Shown in pieces: positions 1-10,100 of a DNA stretch of 64,000 nucleotides. Position 1 is the stretch's first letter; every line of letters begins with the position of its first letter. The stretch covers positions 40,804,015 through 40,868,014 of the forward strand of contig CM034594.1 in NCBI GenBank assembly GCA_020091685.1, given 5' to 3'. The position numbers and the translations under genes were made by a program. This stretch comes from Lutjanus erythropterus (taxonomy: Eukaryota; Chordata; Actinopteri; Lutjaniformes; Lutjanidae). Under the pieces are notes generated by a model that was not told the origin of the DNA, did no database searches, and saw only the letters and a program-made list of their open reading frames with translations.

Positions 1-104
1 ATCATCAGGTAAAGTTTTAAATCTGTCCAGTGCTTTAATTTTTATCCAAATACCTTAAAAAAATAAGATCAGTCCCATCACCCTCTACTGTAACTAGTAA
101 CTAG

Positions 105-755
105 ATGGAAACCAAGAACAAAGAGACACAAAATGACTACAAAGACATGCATAATGGCCACAAACAAGCAGACAACAAAAATAAAAAGATGCAAAATTTT
201 CACAAAGAGACAGAAAATAACTACAAAAAGATACCAAACAACTACAAAGACACACAAAATGGTTGCAAAGAGATGCAAAATTACTAAAAATAGACACAAA
301 ATTTCAACAGATTAAAAAAACAGCAACAAAGAGAAACAGAAAAAGATTACAAAGAGATGGAAGACAACAAACAAAATAACTATGAAGATACATAAAATGA
401 CAACAAAGAATCCAAAAAACAAAGATGCAAAATGACTACAAAGAGATTCAAAAAAGAACTACAAAGAGAGACAAAACAACTGTAAAAGACACACAAAATG
501 ACTACGAAGAGACAAAAAACAAAAACAAATATATGTAACACAAAAGAGTCCAAAAAAAGACACAAAACAACCATAACGATATACAAAATGACAACAAAGA
601 GACAAAAAACTAAAACAAAGAGACACAAAATGACCACAAAGAAACAAAAAATAACTATCAAGACACACAAATAGACTACAAAGACATGGAAAACAAGATA
701 CACAAAATGACTACAAAGAGACACAAAATGACTACAAAGAGACAGAGAACAAAAA
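105..755. repeat. degenerate ~20-bp minisatellite (array 1)
   Basis: The plus strand repeats variants of ACAAAATGACTACAAAGAGA about thirty times, with units of roughly 19-22 bp. The composition is strongly A-rich, so both strands give long open frames of low-complexity protein that are not genes. The same unit recurs at 1940-2700, 4500-4925 and 30190-30510, where flanking sequence shows it belongs inside a mobile element. No element ends are recognisable around this copy. Confidence 0.85.
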
Positions 756-774
756 TACACACATTAACATTGTC

Positions 775-885
775 CTTCTGAACATGTTAGCATGCTGGCA
801 TTAGCATGTAGCTAAAAGCATCACCATGCCAAAGTATATGCAGCCTACAGCCTTACAATCTGCTAGCTTGGCTGTAGAATTTTAT
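775..885. repeat. dispersed repeat fragment (GTTAGCATGCT type)
   Basis: The sequence contains the phrases GTTAGCATGCTGGCATTAGC and CTGCTAGCTTGGCTGTAGA in the order of a dispersed fish repeat that I recognise from general familiarity. It abuts minisatellite array 1. The family assignment is from memory only, and no ends are visible. Confidence 0.4.
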
Positions 886-1939
886 TCTTATTATTTAACG
901 TAACATGGAAAGTTATGGATCTTTTTCCAGTGGAACAATCAATTATTATTGGAAATAGCTGCAACTGATTCTCAGGAAGACAGTGATGTTGTTCTTGTCC
1001 CAAGGCTTAGTGTTTCTGGAGAAATTCTTCTGTGTTTTCAATATTTCTGCACAGGAATTGTGTTGATTCTAATATGAAAAAAATATATCAAAATGACTTA
1101 CCTGTGCTTTTAAAGTAAATATGACACATACTGGATGATGAACTTGCTAACCTAGTCTTCCAGAGGAGTCCAGTACTGCCAGGATCACCCTCTGCCAGCC
1201 ATGTGTATTCCACACTACTTGCTCTCTATGACCTATTACAAGATTTTTCCCATCGCAGCAGCTGCACTCATTGTGCCCTACAAGGACAACACCACTGGAC
1301 CTTCCTACATATAATTGCCCTCAGTGTAAATAAGCGATCGTTTCCCAGCACTAGGGTGATTGTTCACTCGTTTTGACCTTGAAGTGTTTTTCTATGTTGC
1401 TATGCAGTGAAGGAGAGAGGCCGTGTATCAGATGGCCAGCCGGAGCCAAACTGGACCTAATGGAAAGCAGGCACCAACCACCACACATCAGAGAGGGCGA
1501 GACAGAGAGATCTTAGTGACTATGGAGAAAGATTTACTAGTCCGTGGTCACAGCTCTGGTGGCCACATGGGATTATGTGACAGCTGTGATCAGGCTGAAT
1601 GCCTTAAATAGTGTCAACTTATATCAGTTTGAATGAATGAAGAAGGAACTTGGAAGGATTCTTGATCATTTTCTGATCATTATGAAGGTGCCTTATATAG
1701 GCAGATAGTGACCCAGTTCTTATTCCGTAGCAGCAGACAGAGGTGAGGTCTTTCATGGAAAGAACTGGCTCAGATGCTCTTTTCCAGTGACTCACTGAAC
1801 TAAATGAAGGGGACTTGCAGAACTGTGCAGTTGACAGGCTACACCAACACACAAGTTCATATGAGATTACTGAGTGAGCAAACAAAGCGCAGGCCTCTGT
1901 GTGAAGTGACAATTAATATTTCTTGTTGGAAAGTTAATC

Positions 1940-2855
1940 AAATGGCTACAAAGACATACAAAACGACACCAGACGTGCAAAGCAGCGACAAAAAGACACA
2001 AAGTGACTACAAAGAGATACCAAACCAAAACAAAGAGACATAGAATGTGATGCAAAATGATTAAGAAAAGATGCAAAATGACTACAAAGGGAAGCAAAGT
2101 AACTACATGGAGATGGACAATGACTACAAAGAGACAATACAAAGCTACTACAGAGACACAAAGTGACTAAAGAGGAACAAAATAACTACAAAGACATGCA
2201 GAGCAACTACAAAGAGACACAAAACAAGAGATGCCAAAAAAAAAAAAACTACAAAGAGATGCAAAGTGACTACAGACACAATATGACTACAAAGAGACAC
2301 AAAACAACTGCAAAGAGATGCAAAGTGACTACAGATGCAAAATGACTCCAAAGAGTCACAAAATGACTAAAAGGAGATGCAAAGCGACTACAGAGAGGCA
2401 AAATGACTACAAAGACATGCAAAATGACTACAAAGAGACACAAAATAACTACAAAGAGATGCAAAGTGACTACAGGAGCAAAATGACTACAAAGAGACAA
2501 CAAATTACTACAAGGAGACGCAAAGTGACTACATAGAAACAAAACAAAAGTTAAGAGACACAAAGCTACCATAGAGATGCAAAATGGCTACAAAGGGATG
2601 CAAAATGACTACAAGGTGACAGATTGCCTACAAAGATGCAAATGACTACAAAGAGACATGTATTGACTACAAAGAGATGCAGAATGACTATTTAGAGATG
2701 CAAAACAAAAATAAATGACAATTTAGAGAGAGTTGGTGAGCTCTGGTCAATCTGCAAATATTATTGACAGTAGTCATTTGTATGTCTTGCAGTGTCGTCA
2801 TCTTTCTATTACTGTATGTAGAAGGGCCTTTTACATGTCTTTGCAGCATTTCTAT
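1940..2855. mobile_element. minisatellite-bearing element, copy 2 (ends lost)
   Basis: About 760 bp of the ACAAAATGACTACAAAGAGA-type array is followed by a right flank that ends in CCTTTTACATGTCTTTGCAG near 2827-2850. The better preserved copy at 30138-30707 has the matching phrase CCTTTTACATGTCTGTGCCC at the same relative place. The terminal inverted repeat itself is not found here, so this looks like an older copy that lost its ends. It lies 70 bp downstream of the adamts15 exon donor, inside the intron. Confidence 0.6.
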
Positions 2856-2924
2856 TCTATTCTTTGCACAAGCAGTGTGATGCATTACAGTTGATTTTAT
2901 CCAGCTCAGTCCTCCCGTGCTTAC

Positions 2925-3878
2925 CTGTTTGGTGAACAGTATGGCAGTGTCCCAGTATTCTGCGTGCTTGTCGCTGTGTTTATTCAACTTCTTCTGCCAG
3001 GAGCAGAAGTTGCGCAGAGTCAGGGCTGCGTTACTGGAAATCTTTGGTCCCTTGTCAGCTTCATTTATCACCATGAAGCCCACCACCACTATGTTTATGG
3101 AGTTGAGGATACTGGGGTGCTTGTAAAGCCTGGCTGCTACTGACATCAGGGTCAGGAGGTAGTGCTTCAGGTCATCCCCGTGAAATTTAGCCATAGATTC
3201 ATCTGCCACCACCAGCACCTCTACAAACCTGGGAATGGAGGCAAACCTCTTGGACCTCCCCAAGGTTTTCAACACAGTTTCAGTTAAGCCATCAATCTCC
3301 ATTTCGCTCATGTGCTTATATTTCTCCAGGGAAAAACTGAAGTTGGTGTCAGGTGTAACTCCACACCTGCTGGTGAAGTTGCTGCCTGAGTGCGCAGCGC
3401 GTCTCCGGCGTCGGATGACATGCGTCCTGTCGAAAGGGTTTCCAAATCCAGAAGCGGCTGCTGCGTCTTCAGTCCTGCTCTGGCTGATGAAATACTCCAT
3501 GCCGTTATAGGAGAATCCCCCGTGGAGACCTTTGCACAGGCTGAGCGCAGCGAATGAGTCCGTGTCTGCGTTGACATCACCGGAGTAGAAGCACTCTCTG
3601 AGGTCAGCGGCTGCAGAGCTGTTGGATGCTGTGGAGCTGCCCGGTGCAAGGAAACTAGAATCCGGCGTGAGGTGGAGGTAAAAATCCTGTTTAAACGCAC
3701 TCAGTCTAAAAACAATCTGTCTGTCATTTGCGTGCTCCGCGCGCCGGTGCAGATGCTTTTCATGCTTTTGATGATCCACGCGAACAGGGATGCAGAAATC
3801 TACCTCCATGCAATATGTTAGTTTGGAGTAAAGTATGAATTTAGTAAAAATAATCAAAGAACTAATGAGTATAGCCAT
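2925..3878 (-). CDS. adamts15: ADAMTS15-like metalloprotease, first coding exon (5' partial gene)
   Basis: Secreted zinc metalloprotease of the ADAMTS family. The exon encodes 318 residues: a hydrophobic signal peptide (about 1-23), a prodomain with a cysteine-switch-like SRCGV (C172), a pentabasic run at 156-160, a furin site RSKR at 208-211, then the start of the catalytic domain (FASIPRFVEVLVVADESM) to FTKQ. The exon ends in a consensus donor, CAG|GTAAGC, phase 0. It matches human ADAMTS15, as I remember it, better than ADAMTS8 (FYLHLTPD, CFYSGDVNA, WQKKLNK.SDK, EYWDTAILFT). The sequence that forms two exons in adamts8 (split after GDEIK) is one continuous exon here, matching the eight-exon human ADAMTS15 as I recall it. 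The ATG at 3876-3878 was chosen because it gives the signal peptide; an internal Met24 would remove it. The zinc-site exon and everything after it are outside the window. Confidence 0.93.
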
Positions 3879-6115
3879 CTCTGCTCCTGCTCAGGAATGT
3901 CCACTCAGAAATTCGGGTGCGATGCCTTTTCGGGCAGTGAAGAAGTTGTGCGCAATGGCACGAAGCGCCGCTCGTGCGTCCTCAGAAAACTAAGCACCCG
4001 CGCTGCCTCGCAGCTTCATTTCCATCTTGCACCGCTTCCACTCTGGACACCAACTTCTCTGAGCTGCTCAGCTTTAAAGTCGCGCGCATCAAACACCGAT
4101 CATCACTGTCAAGTGAAATCTGGGTACGTGCGCAAGAGAGAGCTCATTGGTCATGCGTCTCGGTTTGTGCTGCAGACCGCAGCCACTTGTAACTCTCCAA
4201 ATATTATTGTTGCTGTACAGCATGTGTGACAGGAGCTGGAGCATCCTCCCCCTCCCACCCACCGCCCAGACTCACTCCGAGGCGGATAGACAAGGAGCAG
4301 ACATACAAGGAACAAAAAGGAGATACAGACTGGTTTATCTGGAAGTTTTTGACATTTATTTTACACAAATGCACATAAAACCCAACATGTAACACATCTC
4401 CACAATTTCCAAAATTATAATGTCTTTTCCTTTTTCTGTGTATTTCAGAAACATGAAGCAGCAACAGAGGTGCACAATGATCAGAAACAGGCAAAAACAA
4501 AAACAAAGAGATGCAAAATGACCACAAAGACATGCAAAACAAAAGCAGACACAAATATGACCATAAAGAGGCAAAAAAACCAACCCAAAAACCGAGATGT
4601 CAAATGACTACAAAGAAACACAAAAGAAATACAGAATGACTACAGAAGCAAAAACAAAGACAAAAAACTACCACAAAGAGGCAAAAACAAAAACAAAGAG
4701 ATGTCAAATGACTATAAGAAACAGAAAAAAGACTACAAAGACATGCAAACTAACAACAGAAAGATGCTAAATATAAACAAAGACACAGAAATTGACTACA
4801 AAGACACAACACAACAACAAAGAGATGCAAAACAGCTACAAAGAGATAAACAAAAACAAAGAAACACAACATGTCTACAAAGAAATGTAAAACAAAAACA
4901 AAGAGATGCAAAATGACTACAAAGTTTTTGTGTCACAGAATCTGAGAGCTGTGGTTCACCTGCAAAGATTAGTCACTGTGAGTCAAATGTGCAAATGTTT
5001 CTTTTATTTTCTTCTTTCTTCCATAAAATGTATATTTAAAAAAAACACAAAGGACGAGTTAAATGAACAAAGAAAACACCACTGACAACTGACACATTCT
5101 CATCTGCATGTATCTTCATGGTTAAGACCAAGTATTGACTAGTTACACTGACAAAGTGAAATGCGGGCAAAGAGTGACACCTGTTTGCAGCTCAAGTCCA
5201 CTGGAGTTTTAGTGCATCCGAGACCCTCAACAAGTTTGTTGTACTCTGGCGTCATCTAGCGGCACGACTGTTGAATTGCACTTCCAAGATCATTTTTTTA
5301 TGGATTTGAGCGCTGGTATTCTCCTGGCACACTCCTGGTGCCTGGCAGAACATGTGTTTAGTCTTCCAACACAGCAGACACCTTCCAGAAAAGCCATATT
5401 TATTTATGAATAAAATACTTGTATAACCTTCCTTCATTAGGCTGGAAAGAAATATTACAGATAGTATTTTAAATTTGGACATTCTGGGTTCTTTATTTGA
5501 ACATCTTGAATAAGATGTATAGGTATGTATGAGTTATTGCTCCTTTCCATCAAAGCACGGTTTCATTAAATGCATATTAAATTATTAAAATTGCTCTTTG
5601 GTTAAAGAAAACTTGGTGGAAATATATTTTTCCTGATAAAGACGGGTTACTTTGATCTTACAAGTCAAAAAGTTTCTCTGCAGAGCGTTTAAGGTGCAAA
5701 AACACTTTTAAATGGTAGTGATGTGATGAAACATTTCTCAGTGTTCAAGGTGGCGGTTTGTTCCAAGCACACACAGTCCCTTTCTCTCTGTCCAGCGGTG
5801 TTCTTTTGTGCTGGGATAAAGAAGAAGGGCCTGAGTGGGGGGCTCCGGACTCTGTGGGGGCCTGCCACTCACACACGGCTCCGAAATAACTCGAGTAGCG
5901 GACTTCCAGCTATGCATAGTATAGATGTCCTATAGCACGCTGGGTTAATAATAGGAGCGCGGTTGTCAAGCTATTTCAGAAGGGGGGAGTGTCGGCCTAT
6001 TCTCATTGGGTCCGTTTTATCCGCGAGTATCTCATGAAGTGCGAGTGGGAGGAGAATTTCCAGCAACGGAGGATATCAAAAATAAACCCCCTCGTGTCCA
6101 GGGAAGAGCAGAAAG
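3879..6115. promoter_or_regulatory. head-to-head promoter interval between adamts15 and adamts8
   Basis: About 2.5 kb separates the two divergent start codons. On the adamts15 side (3880-4260) the DNA is relatively GC- and CpG-rich and has a CCAAT box read on the minus strand (ATTGG on plus, 4146-4150). No TATA box is obvious for adamts15. The middle holds a minisatellite element (4440-4970), and 4970-5700 shows nothing recognisable. On the adamts8 side an inverted CCAAT (ATTGG, 6005-6009) precedes the TATA box. Promoter roles are inferred from position and motifs only. Confidence 0.5.
4440..4970. mobile_element. minisatellite-bearing element, copy 3 (ends lost)
   Basis: An array of degenerate units (CAAAATGACTACAAAGAGA, CAAAAACAAAGAGATG) runs from about 4490 to 4925. 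It is followed by AATCTGAGAGCTGTGGTTCA and CCTGCAAAG, which matches the right flank of the 30138-30707 copy (ATTCTGAGAGTTCTGGTTCA, CCTGCAAAG). Terminal inverted repeats are not found. It sits between the two ADAMTS promoters. Confidence 0.6.
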
Positions 6116-6150
6116 TATAAATACCCCCGATGTGTCCAGACTGCAGCGGT
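6005..6150 (+). promoter_or_regulatory. adamts8: adamts8 core promoter with TATA box
   Basis: TATAAATA lies at 6116-6123 in the context AAAGTATAAATACCCC, with an inverted CCAAT box at 6005-6009 about 110 bp upstream. Transcription would be expected to start about 25-30 bp downstream, near 6146, giving a 5' UTR of about 255 bp before the ATG at 6403. A small intron in the 5' UTR (donor-like GGTGAGTGG near 6153, acceptor-like TTGCAG at 6395-6400) is possible but not demonstrated. Confidence 0.65.
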
Positions 6151-6402
6151 GCTGGTGAGTGGTACAACAAGACTTAGCTTGGTTAGGGAATTAGAAACGA
6201 CAACTCAAAGACTGAAATTAAATACCAGACATACTTTGACCAAGACTGGCTTTACAGCACTGGAAAATCACTTTTATTTTGAAAACATCTAGAAGATCCC
6301 CTTTCGATTGGAGAAGACGCGCCACTTACCAGAGATAAAGGACATACATTGTAATAAATACTTGATTTTTATCACTCTTGAGTGCAATTTCCATTGCAGA
6401 AG

Positions 6403-7122
6403 ATGTGTCCCCCAGTGTGTTTCATCTTTTTACTCCTGTGCGTAATGAACGCGGCACTCTCTACTCCATTTGAATCAGAGGATGTTGTACCTGTGCGGAT
6501 AAATGGAAGAATCCGCGGTCGTTTTTGGAAAAGAAGCGAGGAGCAGCCGAGATTTATCATCAGCGCGTTTGGCAAGGACATGACTCTGAATCTCATCCCA
6601 GATACCAGCTTCCTCTCGCCTTCTTTCACCATACAGCGCGTCAGAGCCAGAGATGTTGGCGCCTTGCGCAGCGCTTCAGGTGCCCAACCTGTCATGAACC
6701 AGACAGAAGAGAGTGAAGGGGAGCTGAGGAGCTGCTTCTACTCGGGGATGGTGGATAACGACCAGCACTCGGTTGTGTCCGTCAGTTTGTGCTCGGGTAT
6801 CTTTGGCTCCTTCATCACGGAGGGGAACGAGTATCTAATTGAGCCCAAACTCCGTGGTGGCCAGGGGCCGGACTCTGCGGAGCAGCTGCATGTCATCAAG
6901 AGGAGGACATTCACCCAGAGCCGCGGTGTTCCCCTCCTGTTTGATCACGCGGCGGCGGAGAGCCGAGTGGAGGAGAAACACAATGGGGAAAGTTTTACGC
7001 ACGGCCACAGTGACGCACAGAGGGAACCTCGCCGGAGACGCTTTGTTTCCGCGCCACGCTTCATAGAGACCCTGGTGGTGGCAGATTCAACCATGACCCA
7101 CTTCTATGGAGATGAAATAAAG
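6403..7122 (+). CDS. adamts8: adamts8 exon 1: signal peptide, prodomain, catalytic start
   Basis: Encodes residues 1-240, from [20 protein letters not shown] to HFYGDEIK, with furin site RRRR at 210-213. The ATG at 6403 is the first in frame that yields a signal peptide; the open frame continues upstream only to a GTG codon. The donor is AAG|GTCAGA, phase 0. Confidence 0.93.
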
Positions 7123-10100
7123 GTCAGACACGATGAACTCATTCTTTCCTCCACACACTGTTGATAGGAAGCTAAACAAACCGTAGCTGAATTTAGCAAA
7201 GTAGATAAACAAACTGCTGAAGACGTCATCTTTTTTTCCTTTTATTCCCCCCTATCCTGTTTGCACAAATTCAGAGCCCAGAAATATAGCGGTAGGTAGG
7301 CAGGCAGGGATTTGTTTTTCTGTGCTGCTTCATAAAACATGTTTTGGCAGCGTAGGGAGCTTGGGAGGAAACCGGTGGGCTCCCTGTTTTCCACAGGCTG
7401 AGAAAGAGGTCAGGCTACAGAAACGCGAGCAATGCTGGAGCACATTCCTCAGGACTTGGTCACGATTTGGCAGCAGAGCCTCAGCATCATCCAGGGAAGA
7501 TTCACAAGGCTGACAATATCTGTTCTTCTTTCCTGAGTCTTTACTTGGTATTATAAATTCATTAAATTGACCTTTCCCTGCTGTACATCATTTAAAGCAT
7601 CCAATATTTCAATTATAAAAGAAAAAAAATGTTGGATGGTGATATGATATGAAAAAAAAAATCATACACATACTTAAAATCAGTCCAGTTTCAATCTGGA
7701 GCTTAACAGAAGATCTTTCTAAACAAAAGTAGGACAATTCGTGATCGTGGACCAGCCAAATTCTGGTCTGGTAGTACTTAACAAGCTCCTCAGCTGCCAA
7801 GCCCTCTGCCTTATCCCACAGTAAGTAAGTTAAGTAAAGGCAACCAGGCCCCAGGGTCAGATTAGACTGATAAACTGGATTTATATAGGCTTTTCATTAC
7901 AAATAACATTTCACCTATATGACGGTAGTGTTCTATGAGCAGGGGCGGTGTTAGTTATTTGGAGTCCCACACTAAACTCAAACATGTGGTTGTGTGGGTG
8001 TGTGTACAGCACATGTGGAAAAACTTCTTTTTTTTAATGCAGTAATATCATCCCACAGAGAAAAAGTGAACCGATGGAAGACTTTACAATGACCATCATG
8101 GCACAATCCCCCCACGGCCATAGCAATTTACCAGCTCTCCACTAAAACACAACACCATGACAGCACTGTGGAAAACCGTGCCCATCCCACCCCTGCCTCC
8201 CATGACACAATCATGGACAGTGAAGGAAAAGTATTTTGAGGTTACGCTTCTGAATTCTTCGCTTAGAAGAATCATAAACATTTGAAATTGGTCGTGAGCT
8301 TAAGTTGCAAATCTATGTTTTTTTTCAATTTTAAAGCTCAGTGGCAAACCTGGACCAAGACCGTACATTATTAGCGGGAGGAACACAGGCGGGTGTCAGA
8401 CCCCCGTAATGACCAATCACATCTGCTGCTCTCATCCCCTTTAAAGGCAGCAGACGGTTTATTGGGCCAGGAGGCCAACTTCTTGGAGGAGAGAGCTGCT
8501 CCTCTCCAGCAGCGAGGCACAAATACTGTAGATAAGAGCACGGGTATGAATACACATGTCCAAATATTATTATACAGCATTCAAAGGTCCAAAGATGTCA
8601 CATTTTTAGTTAGATTTCCATTTTAGGAGAGATAAATTTCTCAGAGTGAGAGACGACGGACACAAAGTTATTTTGGGAGTCAGTTTCATTTGGTTATACA
8701 GTAGAATTTATACCAAACTTAGTCATTACTGAACAATTATTAAATTAATCACCAACTATTCTGCTAATCAGTTTATCAGTTTGAGTCATTCTTTAAAGAA
8801 AAAAAGTCAAAATTCTCTGATTTCAGCTTCTTAAACGTGAATATTTTCTGGTTTCTTTACTTGTCTGTGACAGTAAACTGAATATCTTTGGGTTGTGGAC
8901 AAAACAAGACATTTGAAGACGTCATCTGGGGCTTTAGGAAACACTGATCAACATTTTCACCATTTTCTAACATTTTATAGGCAAAAAACTGTTAATCGAT
9001 TGATCGATAAATTAATCAACCGGTTAATCAGCTATGAAGATAATCATTAGTTGCAGACTTAGTCTGTATGTGCTTCAGTGTATTAAAATCATACAAAAAT
9101 TGCTCTATGCATTTGCATTTATAATAAGAGCTGTTGTGAGCTAGAGCCCGGCTGATAAATTAAGCATATCAGCTGATCTTAGCTTATAGAAGATACATTG
9201 CTTCAGCCAGTAAGTAACAAGACATATAGATATATGTTCGCAATACTTGAGCAATATTGTACGTGTTGTCATTACATAGTTTGTCCAGCAGAGAATACCC
9301 AGCTTGGTACATGTCTTGGTCACAATTCTTTGATATTGATTTTTATAGCCAGAATATCGCTATTGGCCACAAAAATACAATGCTGACTACAGGCAGAAAC
9401 ACGAGCATGAAGTCATGCATGACGCTCACTCATTTGACTTCGCTCCTGCCCTCTTTTATCAATCTTCCACTGTGTTTTTGCACTGTCCAAGTCTTTTAAA
9501 GTCAGTTATGGACGTACCTTCAGCGACTCTCTCAGTCCAAATCAGCCCAGCAGTTCACTTCAGCTCACTTCAGTTCCACACAGAAGAAAAAAATATACCA
9601 TCCTGTCACCATCCCCTGGTGGCTCAGACTTGTCTGGACATGTCCAATAAAGCTACTAGTGTCCATGTTTCAGGTTGTTTTTAGGTCAAAGTGGTGTTAG
9701 ACATTGAGACAGTGGAGCTCCAGTGTTGCTCTCAAGAGAAAAAGCAGAGAAAAATGCATTTTTTTTCATGATTTTGAGACCTACTTTTACATACTTAGTA
9801 AATGTTTTAATCATTCAAATTTGTGTGGTGGTCAATAAAATGTCTGTTGTGTGACAAACTCAGAGCACACATTTATTGTTGCTTTATAGCACCTTTTAAA
9901 AGCTTAAGAAAGGGAATTTCTGTTCGTGTTAGCTTCTAAATGTTGTATCCTGTCTCTCCTTCTCTATCACAGCACTACATTCTGACCCTGATGTCGATGG
10001 CCGCCCAGCTTTTCAAGCACCCGAGCATAAAGAACTCAGTGAACATGGTGTTGGTGAAGATGTTGGTGGTGGACGACGAGGAGGTCGGCCCAGAGATCTC

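Larger units (their letters stand above)
1..2924 (-). other. adamts15: adamts15 intron (partial), repeat-filled
   Basis: This stretch lies downstream of the adamts15 splice donor at 2923-2924 (minus strand) and runs off the window edge. I searched the minus strand for the next expected exon (the DLCG...HELG zinc-site exon) and found none, so the intron is longer than 2.9 kb. It holds two minisatellite arrays (about 105-755 and 1940-2700) and a short dispersed repeat near 775-885. I see nothing recognisable in 1000-1900. Confidence 0.7.

Noticed and set aside
78-760. Open frames of up to 126 residues on the minus strand and 60 residues on the plus strand
   Set aside because: They translate a tandem A-rich minisatellite; residues are low-complexity (FVVILCLFV, YKETQN) and repeat with the unit.
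2270-2572. 100-residue minus-strand frame
   Set aside because: Minisatellite array of the mobile element, not a gene.
3308-3700. 130-residue frame overlapping adamts15 in another frame
   Set aside because: Shadow of the real adamts15 exon.
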